From Alloacidobacterium sp035547425 (GTDB taxonomy: Bacteria > Acidobacteriota > Terriglobia > Terriglobales > Acidobacteriaceae): DNA of 64,000 nucleotides. The stretch's first letter is position 1. Every line of letters starts with the position of its first letter. This document shows positions 9,139 to 17,610 of the stretch, in pieces. The position numbers and the translations under genes were made by a program. The DNA is taken from positions 1 to 64,000 of the forward strand of contig DASZUU010000036.1 of NCBI GenBank assembly GCA_035547425.1, read 5' to 3'. The notes beneath the pieces were generated by a model. It did not search any database and had not been told where the DNA came from. It saw only the letters and a list, made by a program, of their open reading frames with translations.

Positions 9139-9177
9139 GCGACACCTCCTTCGGTGCCACGGGAACGTTATCGGCTT

Positions 9178-10506
9178 TTATTTACCAAGGGCGACCAGCC
9201 GATGTTTAGCCTGCCACTCCTGGTCGGGGAACCTTCCATCAGCAGCGGCCAGAAACTTGTGGTAATAATCGGCCGCTTCCTTTGTGTGATGTAGATTATC
9301 GTAAGCTGTTGCCCAAAGAAAGTACGTAGCTGGAGAATCTTGAAGATATTTTGATCGTGCGGAAAGGGAATCGATCTCCAGCTGATACTGGTGCGTCTCC
9401 GATGCCGCAAAGGCAAGGCTGCCCCAGGCATCGCCGTCATCAGGTTTTAACTGAACCGACTTCTGCAAGACCGTAACTGCTTCGGGATACCGCTGCTGGC
9501 GAATCAGATTCTCGCCCCGCGCCGTCAACAGCGCGGCATTATCGGGAGCAGTTTTCAGCAGTTCCACATAAAGAGGATCGGCCTTCGCCGCCGCGCCGGA
9601 TTGCGTATACGCGTCTGCCAGCATGGCGCTGATCATGGCATCCTGCGGCTGTTTGGCGTGCAGCTTTTCAAGAGCGCTGACTGCCTCGCTCTGCCTGCCT
9701 TGCGCATTCAGAACGATGGCCAGCTGCGTATTCAGCGCCGGATCGTCAGGATCGCGGACTAAAGCGGCCTTGATGAGCGGTTCGGCATCGGCATACTTTT
9801 TCTCCGCAATCAGCACATGCGCCAGCCCGGCGGTTGCCGCCGAAGAATCCGGCTGCTGATTCAGAACGCGCCGATAAGCCGTCTCGGCGGAAATTTCATC
9901 GCCTTCGGCCTCGGCAATTTCGCCGGTAAGCAGCGTATCGCCGGGTTTTTCCGGGCTCAGGGAAAGCGCCTGCAGCAGCTCCTGCTTGGCCGCATCCGGA
10001 TTGCTGGTGCGGTCGAGCTGCGCCAGCGTGCGGAAAGCCTGCGCCTTTGCCGTGGGATTCGGCGGATTCGGCTCCAGCTTCGAGGCCGCTTCCAACTGCT
10101 CATGCGCTTCCTGGGATTTGCCCTGCCGCGCCAGAATCAGCCCCAGGGCCATGTGCGACTCGAACTGTTTCGGATCCGTCGCAATCGCCTTGCGGTAGTA
10201 GCCTGCAGCCGCATCATCATGTCCCTGCGCGTCCTCAACAAACCCGCGGTCAAAGAGAGCGCGAGCATCGTTGCCATGCACAGAGAGATAGGTTTCCAGC
10301 AACGTGCGGGCGTGATCGTAGTTCTTGGCTTCGATATCCTCTTCGGCCTTCGCGACCGGCGTGTTGTCCGATGTAGCAGCTGTCGGTGGTCCGTCCAGGC
10401 TGGTTCCCGCAGGCAGCGGAGCCGACTGTCCATAAGCGCTGGCGCCCACGGCGAGTACGCCGGACAAGGGCAAGATGAAAAAGGAGGTGCGAATCAAAAA
10501 CTTCAT
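9178..10506 (-). CDS. Secreted TPR-repeat protein
   Basis: A 442-residue protein with a signal peptide (MKFLIRTSFFILPLSGVLAVGASAYG) followed by about ten tetratricopeptide repeats, recognisable by A/G/Y/A/P spacing in segments such as ARALFDRGFVEDAQGHDDAA and DDGDAWGSLAFAASETHQY. TPR arrays are protein-interaction scaffolds; no enzymatic motif is seen. Its ATG overlaps the uvrA stop as ATGA, so it is translationally coupled to uvrA although a periplasmic TPR protein has no obvious repair role. Such large TPR proteins are abundant in Acidobacteriota. Confidence 0.85.
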   Translation of the reverse strand: MKFLIRTSFFILPLSGVLAVGASAYGQSAPLPAGTSLDGPPTAATSDNTPVAKAEEDIEAKNYDHARTLLETYLSVHGNDARALFDRGFVEDAQGHDDAAAGYYRKAIATDPKQFESHMALGLILARQGKSQEAHEQLEAASKLEPNPPNPTAKAQAFRTLAQLDRTSNPDAAKQELLQALSLSPEKPGDTLLTGEIAEAEGDEISAETAYRRVLNQQPDSSAATAGLAHVLIAEKKYADAEPLIKAALVRDPDDPALNTQLAIVLNAQGRQSEAVSALEKLHAKQPQDAMISAMLADAYTQSGAAAKADPLYVELLKTAPDNAALLTARGENLIRQQRYPEAVTVLQKSVQLKPDDGDAWGSLAFAASETHQYQLEIDSLSARSKYLQDSPATYFLWATAYDNLHHTKEAADYYHKFLAAADGRFPDQEWQAKHRLVALGK

Positions 10507-13481
10507 ACGGCTACTTCATTTTCCGTTTCAGACAAGGACTCCCGCTTCGGCGCCAATACTTTGGCCAGCCAGAAGCCGGTGTGTGACAGCTCATTCTGCG
10601 TGATCTCTTCCGGGGTTCCGGTCGCAACAATCTGGCCGCCCTTGGAGCCGCCTTCCGGCCCCAGATCGATCACCCAGTCTGCCGATTTGATGACGTCGAG
10701 ATTGTGCTCGATCACCAGCAGCGATCCTCCGCCATCGATCAGCTTGCGGAAGGCAGTCAGCAGCTTGCTCACGTCATCGAAGTGCAGCCCGGTCGTAGGC
10801 TCGTCCAGCACATAGAGCACGCGGCTGCCGCCCTTCTTTGCCGCCGCGCTGCCGGAACGCACCGTTGCCAGGTGCGCCGCCAGCTTCACGCGCTGCGCCT
10901 CGCCGCCGGAAAGCGTGGTGGCCGATTGCCCAAGCCGCACATAACCGAGGCCCACTTCGTCCAGCACGGCCAGCTTTTCCAGAATCTTCTGCTGGCCCAC
11001 AAAAAAACGGAGCGCCTCCTTCACCGTCAGGCTCAGGACCTCATGAATGCTCTTATTCTTGTACTTGACCTCCAGCACGCTGGCCTTATAGCGCGTGCCG
11101 TTGCACTCTTCACAAGGCAATTCCACATCCGCCAGGAACTGCATCTCGACCGTTACCGTGCCGTCGCCTTCGCAGACATCGCAGCGTCCGCCGGGAACAT
11201 TGAACGAGAAGTGTCCAGCCGAATAGCCGCGCCGCTGCGCCTCCGGCTGCGAGGCAAACAGCTCGCGGATGGCATCGAATGCCTTGATGTACGTCACTGG
11301 ATTCGAGCGCGGCGTGCGCCCGATCGGGTTCTGATCCACCAGCACAATATCGTTTAGACGTTCGACGCCCTGAATCTCTTTATAAAGATTCGTCGGGTCT
11401 GCGCCCTCGCCCTTGCCAAGTTGGTGAGCGATGGCGCGATACAGAACATCGTGCACCAGCGTCGATTTGCCCGAACCCGAAACGCCGGTAATGCAGGTCA
11501 GCATGTTCAGCGGAATCTCGACATCGATGCCTTTCAGGTTGTGCGAGCGCGCGCCACGCAGCTTGATCCACTCCTTGCCTGGCTCGCGTCGCCGCGTAGG
11601 AACAGGAATTGTCAGCTGTCCATTGAGATAGCGCCCGGTGATCGACTCCGGATTCTTCTCGACCTCAGCAACCGAGCCTGCGGCAAGCACCCGGCCGCCA
11701 AACTCGCCCGCCCCCGGGCCAAGATCGAGCAGGTAATCCGCAGAGCGAATCACATCCGGATCATGCTCGACGACGAGAATCGTATTGCCGAGATCGCGCA
11801 GGTCTTCGAGAATGCGGATGAGCTTCGCCGTATCGCGCGTATGCAGCCCAATCGACGGCTCATCGAGCACATACAGAGCGCCCACCAGGCGCGAGCCAAG
11901 CGAAGTAGCCAGTTGAATGCGCTGCGACTCGCCGCCGGAGAGCGTCGAAGCCAGGCGATCGAGCGTGAGATAGTCGAGCCCGACAGCGTTGAGGAAATGC
12001 AGGCGCTGCTGAATCTCAGTAAGAATGCTGCCCGCAATCTCTTCCTGCATCGGCGTCAGTGTGAGCGCTCCGAAGAAGCGGTCGGCATCGGCAATGGTGA
12101 GCGCCGCGGCATCGCAGATATTTTTGCCCTCAATGCGAACAGCGCGCGCTTCAGCGCGCAGCCTCTGCCCTTTGCACTCCGGGCACGGCGCATAACCGCG
12201 ATATTTACTGAGCATGACGCGGACATGCAGCTTGTACTTTTTGCGCTCGAGAAATGCAAAGAAGCCATGCACGCCGAGGAATGAACCATGTCCGTCGAGA
12301 ACAAGCTCCTGCTGATCGAGCGGAAGGTCATACCAGGGCACATCCATGGGAATGCCGTGCTGCCTGGCCACCTTCTTCAATTCGGTGAAGTAAGGGCGAT
12401 ATTTTGGCCGGTTCCATGGATCGATCGCGCCCTCTTCCAGCGTCTTCGATTTATCCGGAATGATGAGGTCCAGATCGAAATCAATCGTATTGCCGAAGCC
12501 CTGGCAGCGCGGACATGCGCCGAATGGATTGTTGAACGAGAACAGGCGCGGCTCCGGCTCGCGGTAGTGTCGATGGCAGTTCTTGCATTCAAAGGCGGCA
12601 GAGAAGCGCAACCGCTCGCGCTCGATGCTGTCAGAATCTCGCGGAACGATCTCGAAGACGATTTCTTCCGCTTCAAGATAGCCGATTTCGGCGGCGTCCA
12701 CAATGCGCGCGCGGTTCTCAGCGCTGACCACAATGCGGTCCACCAGCACGTAAACAGGCAGTGCGAAATTGATTTCGAGCAGCGATTCCGGCGTGGAGAA
12801 CTCGTAAATAGTGCCGTTCTGATAAAGACGGTTGAAGCCGCGCTTGCGCAGATCGCCCAGCCGCTCCTTGAGCGCGTCGGTAAGCGGCGATTCAGGCTCT
12901 TTCTTTGCCGCAGCTTTGCGCCCGCGCTTCGCCGGCTTTTCCGGCTCAGGCGACACGGGCTGCTCCTGCAGTTTTACGACAGGAAAGAGCGCATGCAGCC
13001 GCGTGCCTTCGCCCAGCGCGAGAATCGCGGCGGCAATCTCATCCACCGTATCGCGGCGCACAATGCCGTTGCACACGATGCAATGCACCGTGCCGCAGCG
13101 CGCATACAACAGGCGCATGTAGTCGTAAATTTCGGTCGCCGTGGCGACAGTTGAGCGTGGGTTGCGCGTCGAGTTTTTCTGCTTGATGGCAATGGCCGGC
13201 GCAAGGCCGTCGATCAGGTCCACATCCGGCTTTTCGATGCGCTCAAGGAATTGGCGCGCATACGCAGAAAGCGACTCGACATAGCGACGCTGTCCTTCGG
13301 CGTAGATCGTATCGAAGGCGAGCGAGGACTTACCCGAGCCGGAGACGCCCGAAACCACGGTCAACTGGCCGTGCGGAATGTCGCAGTCGATATTTTTTAA
13401 GTTATGTACCCGCGCGCCGCGGATAATGATCTGGTCCGTCAAGTATGTACGCCCCGGGGAAAGAAATACGAAACTCCCCAT
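10503..13481 (-). CDS. uvrA: UvrABC excinuclease subunit A
   Basis: A 992-residue UvrA, the damage-recognition ATPase of nucleotide excision repair. Two ABC ATPase modules are visible, each with Walker A GVSGSGKS and signature LSGGE (LSGGESQRIQLA and LSGGEAQRVKLA), and with zinc-binding pairs CKNCHRHY...CPRCQG and CDVCEG...CEECNG. It is about 50 residues longer than E. coli UvrA, partly through a basic Lys/Arg/Ala-rich insert near residues 170-196 (EKPAKRGRKAAAKKEPESP). The start is uncertain: ATG 13481 or TTG 13442 (TDQIIIRGARVHNLK), the latter matching the usual N-terminus. The next gene overlaps its stop. Confidence 0.97.
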   Translation of the reverse strand: MGSFVFLSPGRTYLTDQIIIRGARVHNLKNIDCDIPHGQLTVVSGVSGSGKSSLAFDTIYAEGQRRYVESLSAYARQFLERIEKPDVDLIDGLAPAIAIKQKNSTRNPRSTVATATEIYDYMRLLYARCGTVHCIVCNGIVRRDTVDEIAAAILALGEGTRLHALFPVVKLQEQPVSPEPEKPAKRGRKAAAKKEPESPLTDALKERLGDLRKRGFNRLYQNGTIYEFSTPESLLEINFALPVYVLVDRIVVSAENRARIVDAAEIGYLEAEEIVFEIVPRDSDSIERERLRFSAAFECKNCHRHYREPEPRLFSFNNPFGACPRCQGFGNTIDFDLDLIIPDKSKTLEEGAIDPWNRPKYRPYFTELKKVARQHGIPMDVPWYDLPLDQQELVLDGHGSFLGVHGFFAFLERKKYKLHVRVMLSKYRGYAPCPECKGQRLRAEARAVRIEGKNICDAAALTIADADRFFGALTLTPMQEEIAGSILTEIQQRLHFLNAVGLDYLTLDRLASTLSGGESQRIQLATSLGSRLVGALYVLDEPSIGLHTRDTAKLIRILEDLRDLGNTILVVEHDPDVIRSADYLLDLGPGAGEFGGRVLAAGSVAEVEKNPESITGRYLNGQLTIPVPTRRREPGKEWIKLRGARSHNLKGIDVEIPLNMLTCITGVSGSGKSTLVHDVLYRAIAHQLGKGEGADPTNLYKEIQGVERLNDIVLVDQNPIGRTPRSNPVTYIKAFDAIRELFASQPEAQRRGYSAGHFSFNVPGGRCDVCEGDGTVTVEMQFLADVELPCEECNGTRYKASVLEVKYKNKSIHEVLSLTVKEALRFFVGQQKILEKLAVLDEVGLGYVRLGQSATTLSGGEAQRVKLAAHLATVRSGSAAAKKGGSRVLYVLDEPTTGLHFDDVSKLLTAFRKLIDGGGSLLVIEHNLDVIKSADWVIDLGPEGGSKGGQIVATGTPEEITQNELSHTGFWLAKVLAPKRESLSETENEVAV

Positions 13482-13521
13482 TCTTGATTATAAATGGCAG
13501 ACCCCGCGGCGGCCCTTTCCG

Positions 13522-14730
13522 CTACCAATCGGTAAGGGTGCCGTCCAACTTGCGATTTACCGGCAGATACGCGCGTTGGTAAGGGAATTTTGCCGCAAGC
13601 TTTTCATCAAGATCGACGCCCAGGCCCGGAGCATCCCCGGGATACATATAGCCGGATTGGAAGGTGTAATGATGCGGAAAAACTTCGTCGGTTTCCGCGC
13701 CATGCGCCATGTGCTCCTGGATGCCGAAATTATGGATGGCAATCCCGAAATGAAGCGCCGCTGCCATCGTTACCGGCGAAAGATCAGTGGCTCCGTGGCA
13801 TCCGGTGCGGACGTGATAGAGCGCGGCGAAATCCGCGATCTTTTTCATCGCGGTCAGCCCTCCGCCATGAACCACGGCCATGCGGATATAGTCGATCCAT
13901 TGATTCTGGATAAGCTGCTGCGCGTCCCAGATGGTGTTGAAGACTTCGCCCACAGCAATCGGCGTCGTGGTGTGTTCGCGGATGACACGAAAGCCTTCCT
14001 GCAATTCAGCCGGTGTCGGGTCTTCCATCCAGAAGAGACGATAAGGTTCGAGATCCTTGCCGAGGCGTGCGGCTTCCATGGGCGTAAGACGATGATGACA
14101 ATCGTGCAGCAGGTGAAGGTCATCGCCGAATTTCTTGCGAGTGCGCTCAAATAATTTCGGCGTGTGCCGCAGATACATCTCCGTAGACCAGCGGCTTTCC
14201 GTAGGCAATCCCTTCTCGGCAGGCTCATAGCGCGTGCCGGATTTGGGCACTCCATATGTGGAAGCGAGGCCGGGAATGCCGCTCTGCACGCGGATAGCCT
14301 GATAGCCCAGCTCGATGTGGTGAGCCACATCGTCGAGTGCTTCTTCTACATCCGCACCGTGCGCATGCGCATAGACAAGCAGGCCTTCGCGGCTTTTTCC
14401 GCCGAGCAGGTTATAAACCGGTGTCTGCAGCGCCTTGCCCTTGATATCCCACAGCGCCACATCCACTGCGCCTATTGCAGCCATGGTGACGGGGCCGCGC
14501 CGCCAGTAAGCTCCGCGGTAGAGGTATTGCCATATGTCTTCTGTTTGAAATGGATCGCGCCCGATGAGGCAGGGAATGACGTGCTCGGTGAGATAGCTCA
14601 CGACTGCCATCTCGCGCCCATTGAGCGTGCCGTCTCCAAGACCGTAAATGCCTTCGTCGGTCTCGATTTTCAGCGTGACAAAATTACGTCCGGGCGAGCA
14701 GACATTCACCGATGCATGTGTGATCTTCAT
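13522..14730 (-). CDS. manD: D-mannonate dehydratase (ManD/RspA type, enolase superfamily)
   Basis: A 402-residue enolase-superfamily protein. Metal and catalytic residues of the ManD subgroup are visible: HDCHHRLTP (Asp and His), WMEDP, AVGEVF, GCHGATDLSP, the IRVQSGIPG segment, and the characteristic C-terminal Trp in LDGTLTDW. High-activity members convert D-mannonate to 2-keto-3-deoxygluconate; other members are low-activity or have other acid-sugar substrates and are annotated RspA. Its start overlaps the SDR stop by four bases, so the two enzymes are co-translated. Together they suggest hexuronate or sugar-acid catabolism. Confidence 0.9.
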   Translation of the reverse strand: MKITHASVNVCSPGRNFVTLKIETDEGIYGLGDGTLNGREMAVVSYLTEHVIPCLIGRDPFQTEDIWQYLYRGAYWRRGPVTMAAIGAVDVALWDIKGKALQTPVYNLLGGKSREGLLVYAHAHGADVEEALDDVAHHIELGYQAIRVQSGIPGLASTYGVPKSGTRYEPAEKGLPTESRWSTEMYLRHTPKLFERTRKKFGDDLHLLHDCHHRLTPMEAARLGKDLEPYRLFWMEDPTPAELQEGFRVIREHTTTPIAVGEVFNTIWDAQQLIQNQWIDYIRMAVVHGGGLTAMKKIADFAALYHVRTGCHGATDLSPVTMAAALHFGIAIHNFGIQEHMAHGAETDEVFPHHYTFQSGYMYPGDAPGLGVDLDEKLAAKFPYQRAYLPVNRKLDGTLTDW

Positions 14731-15503
14731 TGATTGACTCCGCTGGCGAGAAAGCCGCCGTCGACTGAAAGAATCTGCCCGGTGATGTAGGATGCAGCTT
14801 CAGAAGAAAGAAACACCGCCGCTCCGACAAGCTCATTGGCACGCCCGAACCTTTGCATCGGGATGCGCATGCGCAGCTCGCGTCCGCGCTCTGTGCCATC
14901 CAGCAGATGTTCATTGAGCGCGGTAGGAAAAATGCCGGGCGCAATCGCATTCACGCAGATACCGTGCGGCGCAAGTTCCACCGCCAACGATTTTGTAAGC
15001 GCGCCAACTCCGGCCTTGCTGGCTCCATACGCGGCTACTTCATGAAATGCAACGAAAGTAGCCAGCGAAGCAATGTTCACGATGCGTCCATATTTCTGCT
15101 GGAGCATGGTCTGTCCAAAAATCTGGCAGGCGCGCAGCGTTCCTGTCAGGTTGGTTTCGATGATCCTGTTCCACACATCTTCTGAGCAAGTAAGAGTTGG
15201 CGTGCGCTGCGTGATGCCTGCGGAATTGATGAGGATATCGACTCTACCGAAAGATTCGATGACCTTGTCATGCAAGGCCTGCAGCGAATTGCGATCGAGC
15301 ACGTCTGCCGTAACGGCAAGAGAACGCCGTCCGAGGGCCTCGACTTTGCAGACCGTCTCTTCAACGGATTCTCGTTTGCGCGATACCGGAACCACATCGG
15401 CACCCGCCGCCACCAATCCTAAGGCGATGGCTTGCCCGATGCCGGAAGTTCCGCCGATGACAACCGCGGATCGACCGCTGAGATGGAGAATATCTGCGCA
15501 CAT
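14727..15503 (-). CDS. SDR-family oxidoreductase, sugar/polyol dehydrogenase-like
   Basis: A 258-residue classical short-chain dehydrogenase. The cofactor motif is GGTSGIGQAIALGL near the N-terminus, the NNAG-like motif is NSAGITQRTPT, the catalytic Tyr and Lys are in YGASKAGV, and the C-terminus ends with ITGQILSVDGGFLASG. Similar enzymes include gluconate 5-dehydrogenase and D-mannonate/fructuronate reductases. Translational coupling to the ManD-type dehydratase (ATGA overlap at 14727-14730) makes oxidation or reduction of a sugar acid the most likely reaction, but substrate and cofactor preference cannot be read from sequence alone. Confidence 0.88.
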   Translation of the reverse strand: MCADILHLSGRSAVVIGGTSGIGQAIALGLVAAGADVVPVSRKRESVEETVCKVEALGRRSLAVTADVLDRNSLQALHDKVIESFGRVDILINSAGITQRTPTLTCSEDVWNRIIETNLTGTLRACQIFGQTMLQQKYGRIVNIASLATFVAFHEVAAYGASKAGVGALTKSLAVELAPHGICVNAIAPGIFPTALNEHLLDGTERGRELRMRIPMQRFGRANELVGAAVFLSSEAASYITGQILSVDGGFLASGVNQ

Positions 15504-15515
15504 TTTGTAGGAAGC

Positions 15516-15543
15516 AAAAAGGGAGCGCGCATGGCACTCCCTT
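15516..15543 (-). terminator. Rho-independent terminator after the Gfo/Idh/MocA gene
   Basis: On the - strand AAGGGAG and CTCCCTT form a stem around an 11-base loop, followed by TTTTT. It lies 12 bases downstream of the oxidoreductase stop and 13 bases upstream of the SDR start, so it separates or attenuates transcription between them. Confidence 0.7.
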
Positions 15544-15555
15544 CCATTCGGTGAT

Positions 15556-16875
15556 TTAGAGATGCGGCGCCCAGCCCTTTTCGTACTCGCGGCCCCAGTA
15601 CTTCATCGCTTCCGCGTCGCCGACGATGTGCCCATTACTCGGATTGAGCTTCAGCTCGCGATTCACTCGCCATGCAACATTGGAGAGCTGCAGCATGGTG
15701 ACGGCAACATTGCCGACTTCAATCGGAGCGTGCAGCTTTTCTCCCTTTTGAATACCGGCAATGAAGTTGGCGAAGTGATCGTCCGTCATCGAATCGCGTC
15801 CCGTGAGATCAGACGAACTGGTCGTGCTGCCAACTTTATACTCGTCTGTCTTTTTGCCGTGCAGATCGTAGACCTCATACCCATCGCGATCTACCAGGAC
15901 AGTGCCGGTGGTGCCCAGGATCGTCGAGCCGCGATCGCGTCCGTAATACTTCATACCCTGGCAGCTTTTTCCTTCCCAGGTAAGCAGCTTGTCGTCGTAC
16001 TCAAAGCTGGTCACCAGCGTGTCGTAGTATTGCCAATCGTCTTTGAAGTGATAGCGCCCGCCGGACGAAGTGACGCGGTTCGGAAAGTCAACGCCGAGCG
16101 CCCAGCGGCAGACATCCACTTCATGCGTGCCGTTATTGAGTGCCTCGCCGGTGCCGTAGATAAAGAACCAATGCCAGTTGTAAGGGTGCAGATTGTCCTT
16201 GTATTGCTGGCGCGGCGCGGGCCCCTGCCACAGGTCCCAATCGAGCGTCGGTGGAACAGGAACAACTTTGCCGGTGCCGATAGATTTGCGCGTATTGCTG
16301 TACCACGCCTTGGCAAAGTAGGCACGTCCGATCAGGCCATCGTGAATCTTCTGCACAATTTCGATGGTGTGCTTGGAGGAGCGCTGCTGCGTTCCCATCT
16401 GTACCAGCTTGCCGTATTTCTTCTGCGCCTCGACCAGCATCGCTCCTTCGGCAGGATTGTGGCTGCAGGGCTTTTCCACGTAGACATGCTTGCCTGCCTG
16501 TAGTCCTGCAATCGCCAAAGGCGCATGCCAGTGATCCGGCGTCGCGATGGTGATCGCATCCACATCTTTCGAGGCCAGCACTTTGCGAAAATCTTTTTCC
16601 TTTGCAGGCGCATAGCCCATCGTTTTCTGCGTATTGCCGGCGAACTTATCGAGAATGGTGCTATCGACATCGCATACATATGCAATGTGCGCCGCATTCT
16701 GGTTTGCTTTCAGTGATGACAGATGTGCGTACGCGCGGCTATTCAGTCCAATAACGGCAAAATTGAGTCGGTCATTCGATCCAAGAATCTGCGCATAGCT
16801 TTTTGCCGTTGATCCGATCGCCATGCCTGCCGCTCCAACAGCAAGCGTGTCGAGAAATTCACGCCGAGTAATCAT
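15556..16875 (-). CDS. Tat-exported Gfo/Idh/MocA-family oxidoreductase
   Basis: A 439-residue protein. The start at ATG 16875 is preceded by GGAG and gives a twin-arginine leader MITRREFLDTLAVGAAGMAIG. The Rossmann domain begins FAVIGLNSRAYAHLSS, with the family EKP motif in YVEKPCSHNP (catalytic-domain Lys) and the C-terminal beta domain holding GTHEVDVCRWALG. Gfo/Idh/MocA enzymes use tightly bound or free NAD(P) to oxidise sugars, inositols or glycosides; Tat export with folded cofactor is common in this clade. Neighbouring ManD and SDR genes suggest a carbohydrate-degradation role. An in-frame extension upstream to 16956 lacks support. Confidence 0.9.
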   Translation of the reverse strand: MITRREFLDTLAVGAAGMAIGSTAKSYAQILGSNDRLNFAVIGLNSRAYAHLSSLKANQNAAHIAYVCDVDSTILDKFAGNTQKTMGYAPAKEKDFRKVLASKDVDAITIATPDHWHAPLAIAGLQAGKHVYVEKPCSHNPAEGAMLVEAQKKYGKLVQMGTQQRSSKHTIEIVQKIHDGLIGRAYFAKAWYSNTRKSIGTGKVVPVPPTLDWDLWQGPAPRQQYKDNLHPYNWHWFFIYGTGEALNNGTHEVDVCRWALGVDFPNRVTSSGGRYHFKDDWQYYDTLVTSFEYDDKLLTWEGKSCQGMKYYGRDRGSTILGTTGTVLVDRDGYEVYDLHGKKTDEYKVGSTTSSSDLTGRDSMTDDHFANFIAGIQKGEKLHAPIEVGNVAVTMLQLSNVAWRVNRELKLNPSNGHIVGDAEAMKYWGREYEKGWAPHL

Positions 16876-17150
16876 CCATGCTCCTTCGAATTTTTGTGTC
16901 AGCTGAACAGGCTGCCAAGGCCTGTAATTCCATGTATTTCGCAGGGCGAGACACACGCATTTTTACAGCGAAATAATGTTCGCAACCAATGTACATGAGC
17001 AGGGCAACGATGTGCACCATTACAGCCGCCGGGTAAGAATTTAGAAATTTTCCTGAAAAATATGAGCGATGCGAGCCACTTCACCACATAATAGGCAGAC
17101 TGCTTCTGCTGTCCGGCTTTTTATCTGAAATTAGCGAGGAAGAAAACCAC

Positions 17151-17609
17151 ATGCTTCTGATATTCGCTTTCTTGATAGGCATCATTGCAGGCCTGCGCTC
17201 CATGATGGCTCCTGCGGTGGTGAGCTGGGCTGCCGGGTTTGGCTGGATTCACGTTGAAGGCACGCCTCTAAGTTTTATGGCACATCCAGTGACTCGCTGG
17301 ATATTTGCTCTCGCAGCTGTTGGGGAGCTGGTCAACGATAAGCTGCCGAAGACACCGAGCAGAAAAATTCCGCCGATATTCATCACGCGCATCGTGACCG
17401 GCGCGCTCGCCGGAGCGACAATCGGTGCTTCGCAGCATTCACTCGCAGGCGGCTTGATCGCCGGCGCGCTCGGCGCCGTAGCCGGTACGCTGGGAGGCGC
17501 ATCGTTCCGCGGCATGCTTGCCAGGGCTATAGGCAAAGATTTTCCAGCAGCTCTCATCGAAGACGTTATCGCCATCGTCGGCGGAATATTGATCGTGACC
17601 CATCTCTGA
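17151..17609 (+). CDS. DUF4126-family membrane protein
   Basis: A 152-residue hydrophobic protein starting MLLIFAFLIGIIAGLRSMMAP, with four or five predicted membrane segments and Gly/Ala-rich packing (GALAGATIGASQ, GALGAVAGTLGGA). The GLRSMMAPA and GELVNDKLP stretches resemble DUF4126 proteins, whose function is unknown. It ends one base before the start of the flavoprotein oxidoreductase (TGATATG), so the two form a tight operon. The 275-base divergent region upstream holds the promoters of this gene and of the Gfo/Idh/MocA gene. Confidence 0.8.
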   Translation: MLLIFAFLIGIIAGLRSMMAPAVVSWAAGFGWIHVEGTPLSFMAHPVTRWIFALAAVGELVNDKLPKTPSRKIPPIFITRIVTGALAGATIGASQHSLAGGLIAGALGAVAGTLGGASFRGMLARAIGKDFPAALIEDVIAIVGGILIVTHL

Positions 17610-17610
17610 T

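Noticed and set aside
11421..13154. Two long + strand frames (287 and 288 codons) opposite uvrA
   Set aside because: They mirror the UvrA coding sequence, including its ATPase and zinc motifs, and have no independent support.
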